Assembly (NCBI GenBank): GCA_035341855.1
Contig: DAOQWA010000008.1
Coordinates: 35,143-99,142 of the forward strand
DNA length: 64,000 nt
Direction of reading: 5' to 3'
Source: QQVM01 sp035341855
GTDB taxonomy: Bacteria > Bacteroidota > Bacteroidia > AKYH767-A > 2013-40CM-41-45
The notes under the pieces were generated by a model. The model made no database searches. It had not been told where the DNA came from and saw only the letters and a program-made list of their open reading frames with translations. Shown in pieces: positions 26,870 to 35,356 of the stretch; position 1 is the stretch's first letter, and each line of letters starts with the position of its first letter. The position numbers were made by a program, and so were the translations under genes.

Positions 26870-28756
26870 TCACATATCATAAAATCTCCAGCTCAGTCCA
26901 AACTTTAATGTTCTGCCTGCTTCCGGATAATGTGGAGTGTCATAGTAGTAGTCTGCCACAAGACCGTCGCCGATATTTTCAATTTTCAGAAAAATTCTTG
27001 CCGATTTAATTTTCAAATGTATGAAGATATCCAGGAGGGCAACTCCACCTGTTTTCTTTTCCTCCTGTAAATAAAATAATGCTGTCGCAGGCATAAAACG
27101 ATCTGCGTAATAGGAAGAATTAAAGTTTAATTGAAGACCAAACTGAGCCCGTAAAGCCCTCTTAAAGAAATAATTTTCTAGATACAGTGAATGAGTTCCT
27201 GTATAAGAAGGTAGTGGAAGTACTTTTTGATTTGAATTATCCTGTAAGTATAGATCATTATCAAAGTGCCACTTTCTGAATGTAAAATTTTTAGTGAGAT
27301 GGAGTTGACTAATTTCGAGACTTCCATCAAACTGTGAAGGCATTGCATCCTCAGCCACAAAGGTGAAATTTTCAATTCTGTGGAGGATAAGCTCCAGACG
27401 GAATTTATATTTTTTATTTTCAATACCTGCTTGCAGCGTTTGACTGTGAATGTCTTTGAACTTATTGTTCCAGATAAAATGATTCGAATAGTAGTTCAGT
27501 AAGATTTGATCGGGTCTTCTTCTTAAAGCAGATACAGAAAGAAAATAACTTCCGGTCTTATAAGAAGGTGTTGCAATCTTTGCATCGAATTTATACAGTC
27601 CGTTATTCTCTCCGGCCGGAACGTAGTCGAGTGAGGAGCTGAGATAGTATGTTGAGTCAGACAGAGGCGTAAACAAAATGGCTTTTAGCAAATAGTTGTT
27701 CAGATCCCATGCATCCCTCTGGCTATATTGATACCACTGATGTTCGAATTCAACCTGTGTGCTAAAATTCCTGAAGAAAAATGTGGTGGCAGAATCAGAA
27801 CGAGGTAGTAGAAAGCCACCGGAATTTTTCAAGTCATAATAGTGTAGTGAATCATAAGTAGTGCCGCTCTTATAGAAGTTACTATAAAATGTACTATCAG
27901 TAACCGCATCAGAATATGCATAAGATCCACTTTCAAAATATGTTCTTTGCACAATTTTAAAATCATTTATAAATCTCTTTTTACTTGACCCTGAGTCAGG
28001 TTTGTTCAGTAAATTATAATCCTGCTGTAATGCAAATTCATGATTTCTGAATTGATGAGCTGCATCCTTGAGATTAATGTTCAAACCTTTTAAACCCAAA
28101 TTAGTAATGTTACCTGTATCGAAAAGAGAATCACTACTAAGTCCTCCATTGACCTGATTCTTAAATGTGTTCCATAGGGCAGAGAGAAATATATTGTAAC
28201 GTGTGTTCGGAGATTCATACCAGGTGAACAAGGCAAGTTGATTTTGATAAGTATCACTGTTACGTGTAAAATCTTTCACTCCCAGACGATGAAAATCAAG
28301 TCCGGCACTCCAATTTTTCAAAATATTCTGACTATGTAAAACGCGAATTTTTTGTTCTTTGAAAGACGCATTGTGATAATCAATCTGAGAAAAGCGTTTG
28401 TTACTTCTAAAATATTTGATGCTATCTGATTTCCATTTATAAGGGTCATATGCACGTATACCTGCAATAGGTAGAATTTCCCTGTCAACAGAAAAAACCT
28501 GAGGCTTCAAAGCGGAACCTAAATTTCCAAGTGAATTATAGTGCCACTTTGTTGCCGGATCTACTGAAGAGATACAGATGAGTCCGGAGTCGGGAATGAA
28601 CCACTGCTGTGTACCATCAGAGCCTATTCCTGAATATTTGTAACGAACAACTGTTGATATAGGAAAATTGACAGTCAATGAATCTTCTGCAAGCGACAGG
28701 CCGGGGAATAAACTAATATTGATCAATAAAAGAAAAAAGAATTTCCTGATTGTCAT
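26870..28756 (-). CDS. Putative outer-membrane porin (Bacteroidota porin family)
   Basis: 628 residues from the ATG at 28756 (MTIRKFFFLLLINISLFPGLSLA, a clear signal peptide); a TTG 54 bp upstream would spoil the signal. The rest is made of alternating beta strands and ends RTLKFGLSWRFYDM, a typical outer-membrane barrel C-terminus. The motif YYYDTPHYPEAGR near the end is shared with TonB-receptor-like barrels. Probably a substrate-nonspecific or specific outer-membrane channel. It meets the preceding gene tail to tail with an 8-bp gap. Confidence 0.85.
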   Translation of the reverse strand: MTIRKFFFLLLINISLFPGLSLAEDSLTVNFPISTVVRYKYSGIGSDGTQQWFIPDSGLICISSVDPATKWHYNSLGNLGSALKPQVFSVDREILPIAGIRAYDPYKWKSDSIKYFRSNKRFSQIDYHNASFKEQKIRVLHSQNILKNWSAGLDFHRLGVKDFTRNSDTYQNQLALFTWYESPNTRYNIFLSALWNTFKNQVNGGLSSDSLFDTGNITNLGLKGLNINLKDAAHQFRNHEFALQQDYNLLNKPDSGSSKKRFINDFKIVQRTYFESGSYAYSDAVTDSTFYSNFYKSGTTYDSLHYYDLKNSGGFLLPRSDSATTFFFRNFSTQVEFEHQWYQYSQRDAWDLNNYLLKAILFTPLSDSTYYLSSSLDYVPAGENNGLYKFDAKIATPSYKTGSYFLSVSALRRRPDQILLNYYSNHFIWNNKFKDIHSQTLQAGIENKKYKFRLELILHRIENFTFVAEDAMPSQFDGSLEISQLHLTKNFTFRKWHFDNDLYLQDNSNQKVLPLPSYTGTHSLYLENYFFKRALRAQFGLQLNFNSSYYADRFMPATALFYLQEEKKTGGVALLDIFIHLKIKSARIFLKIENIGDGLVADYYYDTPHYPEAGRTLKFGLSWRFYDM

Positions 28757-28854
28757 TCGGGAAGATAAGCTGGGATTTTGAAGTCCAATTAGGGATATTG
28801 TTGGCAACAATTAAAGAGGGATGGAGACCGGCATGCCAGGATTAGAATTTCTGG

Positions 28855-29046
28855 TCAGGAATTTCCGGTGGTATCTTCCGGCATCACAATGGCTAGAATG
28901 ATATACAATAACAGACCTGTTCCAAACATTAATAAGGCTGCTAAAAATAGAACACGAACTATAGTAGGATCTATATCAAAATAGTGACCAAGTCCTCCAC
29001 AAACTCCGGCAATCTTTTTTTCTTTCTTTACGAGTCGTTTCTGCAT
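28855..29046 (-). CDS. PspC domain protein
   Basis: 63 residues made of a single PspC domain: KRLVKKEKKIAGVCGGLG, HYFDIDPTIVRVLFL, and a transmembrane helix (LFLAALLMFGTGLLLYIILAIVMP). Small inner-membrane protein linked to envelope stress in other bacteria; no other psp genes are seen here. It is divergent from addB with a 66-bp shared promoter region. Confidence 0.9.
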   Translation of the reverse strand: MQKRLVKKEKKIAGVCGGLGHYFDIDPTIVRVLFLAALLMFGTGLLLYIILAIVMPEDTTGNS

Positions 29047-29112
29047 TCTCTTGTAATTTTCCGCTAATTTAGTCCTTCAAATCTGACTTTCAAAATAATA
29101 TGCTTTTGCTAA

Positions 29113-31950
29113 ATGATGCAGACTTTCCTTCAACAACTTACTGATAAACTGATCGCTGACCATGGTGAGGACCTAAGTGCCTTAAACATGGTATTTCCTA
29201 CGAGAAGGGCAGGGTTGTTTTTTAAACAAGAGCTGGCATCAAGGGCGAAAAAACCTATTTGGGCGCCTAATGTGTTTACTATTCAGGACTTTATAGGCCG
29301 GCTTTCGCCACTTGTTATCCCTGATGATATTAGCTTACAATTTATTCTTTACAGAATATACACTAAATATTTTCCGGCAGAATCTTTTGACAGATTTTAT
29401 CCCTGGGGTGAGTTAATGTTACAGGACTTTTCTGATATAGACAGATACATTGCCGATGCGGACAAAGTCTTTAGTGTTGTGAATGATCTTCGTGTGATCG
29501 AACAGGAATTTCAACTGGATGAAGAAGAACTTGAAAAATTACGAAGTTTTTGGATTAGCTATTTCTCAAAAGATCCCTCAAAGCTAAAAACAGAATTTAT
29601 CAACACGTGGAAGCACCTTGGTTCTATTTATAATGAATTCAGAAATGAGTTATTGAGACATGGAATGGCTTACGAAGGTCTTGCCTTTCGTGTGGTAGCT
29701 GAAAGGATTGTGAATAATGAGATGGAAGATGATCGTTCGTGCGATAATTTGATCTTTGCAGGTTTTTATGCTTTGACAAAAACAGAAGAAGTAATTCTGG
29801 AGCATTTTATTCAAAATCGAAAGGCAAAAATATTTTGGGATGCAGACTCTTACTATGTAGATCAGAAGCATCAGGAGGCGGGGACATTTTTCAGAAAGGG
29901 AAATTTAGTTCAGGGAAATTTTCTATGGAAGAATAATCATTTTGCTGAGCGATTGAGATCCATAGATGTCACTGGAGTTCCCCTGCTAGTCGGGCAGGCA
30001 AAATATGCCGGTCAGTTATTGGAAGAGATGATGAAAGAACCTGATTTCAAATTGGAGCGGACCGCACTGGTCTTGCCCGATGAGAACCTGTTATTTCCTG
30101 TCTTATATGCTCTGCCGGAAGAGTTAAAGGATGTCAATGTCACCATGGGATATCCTTTGAGGGTAACACCTCTGTATCACCTCTTCGAATCTCTTATTAG
30201 TCTGAGGAAAAATCAAAGAACTGAAAATGTGGCCGGGAATACATTTTATTTCCGTGATGTACTTAATATATTAAATCATCCATACATACGAATGGTTGCT
30301 CCCGGACCTATTCAAAATTGGATGAATGAGTACAATAAAATTCATTCAATACGTATTTCCCCGGTGCAGTCTGGTAATTTCAGCGCTGAGATATTTTCAG
30401 TTTTGTTCAGAGAACTAGGTGATGTTAAAGAACTGTTTAAATGGCTGAGAGAAATTCTTCAGTTGATCCTTTCTTGTATGAAAGAGGAAGACTTTAAATT
30501 TCATAAACTGGAGTCAGAGTTTGTTGTTCAGTTTTACACTCATCTGAGTCGACTTGAAGATGCTCTGTTGAAAGAGAATATTAATATAGAACTGGATACT
30601 TGCTGGTTTTTATTCAGAGAGATCATTCAGTCTGTAAAGATCCCTTTTACAGGCGAACCTCTTAAAGGTTTACAGGTGATGGGATTCCTTGAGACCAGGG
30701 TGCTGGATTTTGATCGGATTATTTTATTATCCGTGAATGAAGATGTACTGCCTGCAAGTGGTAACAAACCATCTTTCATTCCATTCAACATCCGGAAAGC
30801 ATTTGGCTTGCCAACGTTTGAAGATCAGCATGCAGTTTCAGCATATCACTTTTACAGACTTCTGCAAAGAGCCGGTCATGTACACCTGCTTTATAATACT
30901 GAAAGTAAAGCAATCGCCGGCGGTGAGAAGTCTCGCTTTCTCTTGCAAATAGAACATGAACTTTCAAGTGCTTTTCCGGATAAAATAAAGTTTACTGAGA
31001 GGGTTGTAAGTACTCCATTTTCAGAAGAGAAAGTGCAGGGAATTTCTGTAGATAAGTCAACTGACATTATGCTTGCCTTGCAAAAGTATTTCAGGATATC
31101 ATCGGACGAGGTGGAGGAGAAGTATTCAGCAAAATTTTCAGCCTCTGCCCTTAATACTTATATTAATTGTCCATTGAAATTTTACTTCCGGTATCTGGCA
31201 GGTTTGAAAGAGCAGGATGAGACACAGGAATTTATGGAGGCCGCCGGCTTTGGAAGTATTCTTCATAAGAGTATGCAGGATATTTACAAAGATGAGATTG
31301 AGCTTTCTGATGCAAACTTCGTTAAGATAGAACAGAAGATCGACTCCGCCCTGGATGCTGCAATTCAGGCGGAATTAAAAACTGACAATAGATTAGTTGG
31401 GAAGAATCTTCTACTGAGAAATGTATTGAGAGAATTGATAATTAAAATTATCAATATGGATCGTAAAGATTCACCGTTGAAATTACTGGCTCTTGAAAAG
31501 AATATTTTCAGAGAGTTTGAAATTTCCGGAGATCACATGGTGCAATTATACGGAATCGTTGATAGGGTAGACGAAAGGAATGGAATGTTGCGCATTCTTG
31601 ATTATAAGACGGGAAAAGTAAGCCGGAGAAATGCATCTTCCATGAATGATGTATTTACTGATCCTGCTTATAAGGAGCAATTCCAGGCATTACTTTATGC
31701 CTACATCGTACAAAAAGATATGCCTGATAAGAGAATTTCTTCCGGACTTGTGACTTTGCGTGACATGTCAAAGGGCATATGGTATTTGAATGATGGTCAA
31801 GCTTTCTCATCTGAGATCTTTTCGGAATTCGAGACCGGTCTTAGAAAGCTGCTATTAGAAATTTTTGACCCTGGCATCGCATTCACTCAAACTGAAGACG
31901 AGGACCGATGTAAATACTGTCCGTATATTGGTATTTGCAACAGGGAATAA
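29113..31950 (+). CDS. addB: AddB-like PD-(D/E)XK nuclease/helicase subunit
   Basis: 945 residues. N-terminal inactivated-helicase region with the AddB opening (NMVFPTRRAGLFFKQEL), a long helical middle, and a C-terminal RecB-type nuclease: GSILHKSMQ, the active-site LRILDYKTGK, and QALLYAY. Four Cys suited to an iron-sulfur cluster are present: Cys686 (INCPLKF) and Cys933, Cys936 and Cys942 (CKYC..IGIC). With AddA it would process double-strand breaks for RecA. addA is not in this window. Double ATG at the start. Confidence 0.88.
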   Translation: MMQTFLQQLTDKLIADHGEDLSALNMVFPTRRAGLFFKQELASRAKKPIWAPNVFTIQDFIGRLSPLVIPDDISLQFILYRIYTKYFPAESFDRFYPWGELMLQDFSDIDRYIADADKVFSVVNDLRVIEQEFQLDEEELEKLRSFWISYFSKDPSKLKTEFINTWKHLGSIYNEFRNELLRHGMAYEGLAFRVVAERIVNNEMEDDRSCDNLIFAGFYALTKTEEVILEHFIQNRKAKIFWDADSYYVDQKHQEAGTFFRKGNLVQGNFLWKNNHFAERLRSIDVTGVPLLVGQAKYAGQLLEEMMKEPDFKLERTALVLPDENLLFPVLYALPEELKDVNVTMGYPLRVTPLYHLFESLISLRKNQRTENVAGNTFYFRDVLNILNHPYIRMVAPGPIQNWMNEYNKIHSIRISPVQSGNFSAEIFSVLFRELGDVKELFKWLREILQLILSCMKEEDFKFHKLESEFVVQFYTHLSRLEDALLKENINIELDTCWFLFREIIQSVKIPFTGEPLKGLQVMGFLETRVLDFDRIILLSVNEDVLPASGNKPSFIPFNIRKAFGLPTFEDQHAVSAYHFYRLLQRAGHVHLLYNTESKAIAGGEKSRFLLQIEHELSSAFPDKIKFTERVVSTPFSEEKVQGISVDKSTDIMLALQKYFRISSDEVEEKYSAKFSASALNTYINCPLKFYFRYLAGLKEQDETQEFMEAAGFGSILHKSMQDIYKDEIELSDANFVKIEQKIDSALDAAIQAELKTDNRLVGKNLLLRNVLRELIIKIINMDRKDSPLKLLALEKNIFREFEISGDHMVQLYGIVDRVDERNGMLRILDYKTGKVSRRNASSMNDVFTDPAYKEQFQALLYAYIVQKDMPDKRISSGLVTLRDMSKGIWYLNDGQAFSSEIFSEFETGLRKLLLEIFDPGIAFTQTEDEDRCKYCPYIGICNRE

Positions 31951-31951
31951 A

Positions 31952-31976
31952 AAAAGAGGCTTTTAAGGCCTCTTTT
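31952..31976. terminator. Bidirectional terminator between addB and the surface-protein gene
   Basis: Stem AAAAGAGGC (31952-31960) with GCCTCTTTT (31968-31976), 7-nt loop. A and T runs flank it on both sides, so it can serve both convergent genes. Confidence 0.8.
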
Positions 31977-31998
31977 GTAAATAAGAAAATATTATTTA

Positions 31999-34923
31999 TC
32001 AATTCAGGATGAGCCTGATTGTTTGCTTTTCATTTACCGAAACGATGCAACCGAAATATACTCCTCTAGGGTAATCCGCGACATTCATTTCTACCATGTT
32101 TTCACCTATTTGACTGTGAATATTTCTGCGTTCAAGTTCTCTTCCGGTAACATCAAAGAGAATGAAATCTAATTGCTCTCTATCTTTGGAATTAAACTTG
32201 AAAGACACATTATTGCTTGCCGGATTTGGATAAGCAGTAAATTCATTAAAGTTAGATGCACTTTCAACTGTTCCTATGTCTGTTGTTGCATAAGTAATTG
32301 TTAGCGGCTGTGAGATGGAGTAGCAATTCGGACCCGAGTATGCCTGAACAGAATAAGTTCCTGCTGTGGATACGATAATTGATTGTGTTGTCTCTCCTGA
32401 TGACCACAAATATCCACTTGCTGCAGTAGCCGTAAGGACGACTGACTGGCCGGGTTGAAGTACTGATGATCCGCTAAGCGTTATCAAAGGAATTGCCGGA
32501 GGAGTACAGGTTACACTTGTAACGACGATCGGAGTAGAAACCGATGTACAACCTGAACTGCTGGCAACAGTAACAACATAATTACCTGCTGTATTCACAG
32601 TAAGGCTCTGCGTGGTCGCTCCTGTATTCCAAAGGTAAGAGGCGGCACTTGATGCGGTTAATGTAACAGAAGGATTGCTACTTGTTAATTCCAATGAACC
32701 ACCGGCGGTCACTGTTGGTACAGCCGGAATGCTATGAGCCGTAACGGTCTGATTCACTGACTGTGCATAACAATTTCCGGATACATACCCTCTTACCCAA
32801 TAGTTACCTGAGCTATTCACCGTAATGCTTTGAGTAGTTTCACCGGTAGACCATAAGTAGCCGCCCGCCGCGCTTGAGGTAAGTGTTACAGAACTACCCT
32901 GACAAAAATCCAGAGGGCCGCTGGCAGTTACTACAGGTGTTGAGGCACCATTTGTAGTCACAACAACATTTGAAGATTGAACATTGCATGATCCTGAGCC
33001 GGTGCGAACCCAATATGTTCCTGCAGTAGAGACTGTGATGCTTTGGGTTGTCTCTCCGGTTGACCACGTATAATTTCCTGCTGTGCTGGATGTAAGTGTT
33101 ACCGAATTTCCTGTACAAAGGTTCAGGCTGCCGCTTGCGCTTATGACAGGAGTAGATCCTGAGCTCATTGTCACAACCGTATTTGTAGACTGCGCAGAAC
33201 AATTGCTTGAATTAAAAATCTTAACCCAATAAGTTCCTGCACTTGAAGCAGTGATAGACTGCGTTGTCGCTCCGTTAGACCACAAATATCCGCCGGAATT
33301 GTATGGAGTAGTCAAGACTACGTTCTCACCGGGACAAAGATTGAGAGAACCACTCGCTGTGACAGTAGGGGTAGCAGGAGGAGTTGCAGCACTCACGGTG
33401 ATGTCTGCACTTTGGCTGAAACAGTTTCCGGAGCTAAATATGCGTACCCAATACGTTCCTGGCGTATTTACAGTGATGCTGGAGCTCGTTGAACCTGTTG
33501 ACCACAAATATCCGTTGGCACTAGAAGAAGTGAGCGTAATTGAATTACCTGTGCATGTACTTAGTGGTCCGCTGGATGTTACCGTTGGTGTTGTTGGCGG
33601 AGAAGTAGCATTTACTGTGGTCGTATTTGAAGTTGCAGAACAAGTTCCTGATGTGATAGTAACGCTATAATTCCCGCTTTGATTTACCGTAATTGATTGC
33701 GTAGTTTGACCATTAGACCAAAGATATGAACCTGCACTGCTGGAGGTCAATGTCACGCTTGAAGAGGAGCAGAATGTTGTTGGTCCGCTTGCCGTTATTG
33801 TAGGTGCGGTAGTAGTATTGCCGACGCTGACATTGATCGGAGATGAAGTTATACTGACGCCCGTAGTGCTTACTACTGTAACTGTATAATTTCCTGATTG
33901 CGTCGCCACGATCGATTTCGTTGTTTGTCCACCCGGCGACCACAAATAACTTGCACCTGAATTTGCCGTCAGTGTTACACTGCCTCCTGTACAAAATGTC
34001 GTAGGGCCGCTTGCTGAGATGGTTGCTGTAGCTGCTATTGTCTTAGGTAATTCGGAATACGTAAACCAGTGGTATCCCTGTAAATTGATATTTTGTTTCC
34101 AGCTACCTGTCTCTGTCACGTATTTGTCTGAATAGGTTTGGTATGGTCTGGTAATAGAGTGGGTTGCTAACCATGGACCCATGAATGCTGATTCAGCAGA
34201 AAAAATAGGGATAACTTTTACAGAATGTCCGACCGATGCAATATCAATCAGCCGATTTCTTGAATACTGGTAAACATCAGAATCATCAGGTCTGTAGGCA
34301 TGAAGCAGAACACGATCAACAGCATTTGAAACATCCTGCATTTGACCTTTATTTGGCCAGCCTAAATACATCTCTGAAATGAGACCATTTGCATTTGCAA
34401 TGGCATCCATGGCGATCATTTCTCTTTTAGCAAACTTATAAGCTCCTGCTGTATCACAAGAAAAACCATTCGGTGTAAGGTACTTGCTGCAATACTGTCC
34501 GGCAATACTGGATGACACCCAAAATTCAAATTCAAAATTTAAAACGTCAAATTTTTCTGAAGATGAACTCCTCCCATTGTTGTAAGGAATAATATTATTA
34601 CTGAAAAATGATGAGTTCTCACCGGCTGCACCGATTTCAAGCAACCCGTATTGTGTCTTGGCACGACTGATGAATGATGCAAGAGCATTTTTAGTAGTAC
34701 TGCTACTAAAATTTAATGATCCGAGATCATAGAATACTATATAAGTATATGCATTCCCTTGTGCATACGTAAGAAGATCTGTCTCTTTCGTTGAATTCCC
34801 GAGCCAGTTATCAATGTCTTTTACATACATACCTCTAACATTATTTGCTTGTCCGAATGAAAGCTGACAAGCGCAGAGTATTACTGCAACTAATGTTACA
34901 ATGTTGATGTTTGAATTCTTCAT
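31999..34923 (-). CDS. Secreted protein: unknown N-terminal catalytic-like domain, eight Ig-like repeats, T9SS sorting domain
   Basis: 974 residues. Signal peptide to about 25. Residues about 27-305 form a domain shared with the next gene, with conserved LNFEFEFW, RVLLHAYR and GPWLATH motifs that suggest a barrel glycosidase-like fold. I do not recognise the family. Then eight repeats of about 75 residues follow, each with GPTTFC.G..VTLTSS and YLWS.G.TTQSI, Ig-like modules with one Cys pair. The last 80 residues (AYPNPASNNVSF...GVYF) are a type A type IX secretion sorting domain. So it is a cell-surface or secreted enzyme or adhesin. A 13-bp palindrome lies in the leader. Confidence 0.85.
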   Translation of the reverse strand: MKNSNINIVTLVAVILCACQLSFGQANNVRGMYVKDIDNWLGNSTKETDLLTYAQGNAYTYIVFYDLGSLNFSSSTTKNALASFISRAKTQYGLLEIGAAGENSSFFSNNIIPYNNGRSSSSEKFDVLNFEFEFWVSSSIAGQYCSKYLTPNGFSCDTAGAYKFAKREMIAMDAIANANGLISEMYLGWPNKGQMQDVSNAVDRVLLHAYRPDDSDVYQYSRNRLIDIASVGHSVKVIPIFSAESAFMGPWLATHSITRPYQTYSDKYVTETGSWKQNINLQGYHWFTYSELPKTIAATATISASGPTTFCTGGSVTLTANSGASYLWSPGGQTTKSIVATQSGNYTVTVVSTTGVSITSSPINVSVGNTTTAPTITASGPTTFCSSSSVTLTSSSAGSYLWSNGQTTQSITVNQSGNYSVTITSGTCSATSNTTTVNATSPPTTPTVTSSGPLSTCTGNSITLTSSSANGYLWSTGSTSSSITVNTPGTYWVRIFSSGNCFSQSADITVSAATPPATPTVTASGSLNLCPGENVVLTTPYNSGGYLWSNGATTQSITASSAGTYWVKIFNSSNCSAQSTNTVVTMSSGSTPVISASGSLNLCTGNSVTLTSSTAGNYTWSTGETTQSITVSTAGTYWVRTGSGSCNVQSSNVVVTTNGASTPVVTASGPLDFCQGSSVTLTSSAAGGYLWSTGETTQSITVNSSGNYWVRGYVSGNCYAQSVNQTVTAHSIPAVPTVTAGGSLELTSSNPSVTLTASSAASYLWNTGATTQSLTVNTAGNYVVTVASSSGCTSVSTPIVVTSVTCTPPAIPLITLSGSSVLQPGQSVVLTATAASGYLWSSGETTQSIIVSTAGTYSVQAYSGPNCYSISQPLTITYATTDIGTVESASNFNEFTAYPNPASNNVSFKFNSKDREQLDFILFDVTGRELERRNIHSQIGENMVEMNVADYPRGVYFGCIVSVNEKQTIRLILN

Positions 34924-34958
34924 GCTTTGATTGACGTTTTGTTAATGCATTAAATTAA

Positions 34959-34991
34959 TTCCATGAAATTCTCATGGTGAATTTCATGGAA
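34959..34991. promoter_or_regulatory. Long perfect palindrome in the leader of the 974-residue gene
   Basis: TTCCATGAAATTC (34959-34971) and GAATTTCATGGAA (34979-34991) are exact reverse complements separated by 7 bp. It lies 35 bp upstream of the start codon of the leftward gene. It could be a repressor site or a leader hairpin; no T-run follows, so it is not a terminator. Confidence 0.5.
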
Positions 34992-35309
34992 ACATATTAC
35001 CTGATACCAATAAATTTCGGCTCCGTTATTTCTTCTTTTCCCCTTCCGAAAATCACGGATTCCTGATTGTTGTTTTGAATCGAAGGCGAAGATAACAGTT
35101 TAATAATAGGATGATAATCAACTGTTAGTAAGTTTTTAACATAGCCCGGGCCTGATGTGTGGTATTTGGGCAAAAATCGGCTTGTTTCATCCAAAATTGA
35201 TGGGAAAATGGGCCAAAACAGGCTTTAAATGGGACAAATTAAAATTGGTAGAAAAGATGAAGAAGCCTGTTGCCATTGGTTTTCAACAGGCCGAAATGCT
35301 GTAAACGCA

Positions 35310-35336
35310 AAAACCCCGGCTATTACCGGGGCTTTT
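35310..35336 (-). terminator. Terminator of the 653-residue surface-protein gene
   Basis: CCCCGG (35314-35319) pairs with CCGGGG (35326-35331), extended by A/T pairs. On the minus strand the stem is followed by TTTTTG, directly after the stop of the leftward gene. Confidence 0.8.
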
Positions 35337-35356
35337 GAGCTTTTGTGTTTGATGTA

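Larger units (their letters stand above)
34924..35356. other. Intergenic region between the two paralogous surface-protein genes
   Basis: 433 bp. It holds a 13-bp-arm palindrome near the left gene and a terminator near the right gene. The middle (about 35000-35300) shows no convincing gene or RNA. Confidence 0.6.

Noticed and set aside
33251..33670. 139-codon open frame on the plus strand inside the Ig-like repeats
   Set aside because: Antisense to highly repetitive coding DNA; repeats generate such frames by composition.
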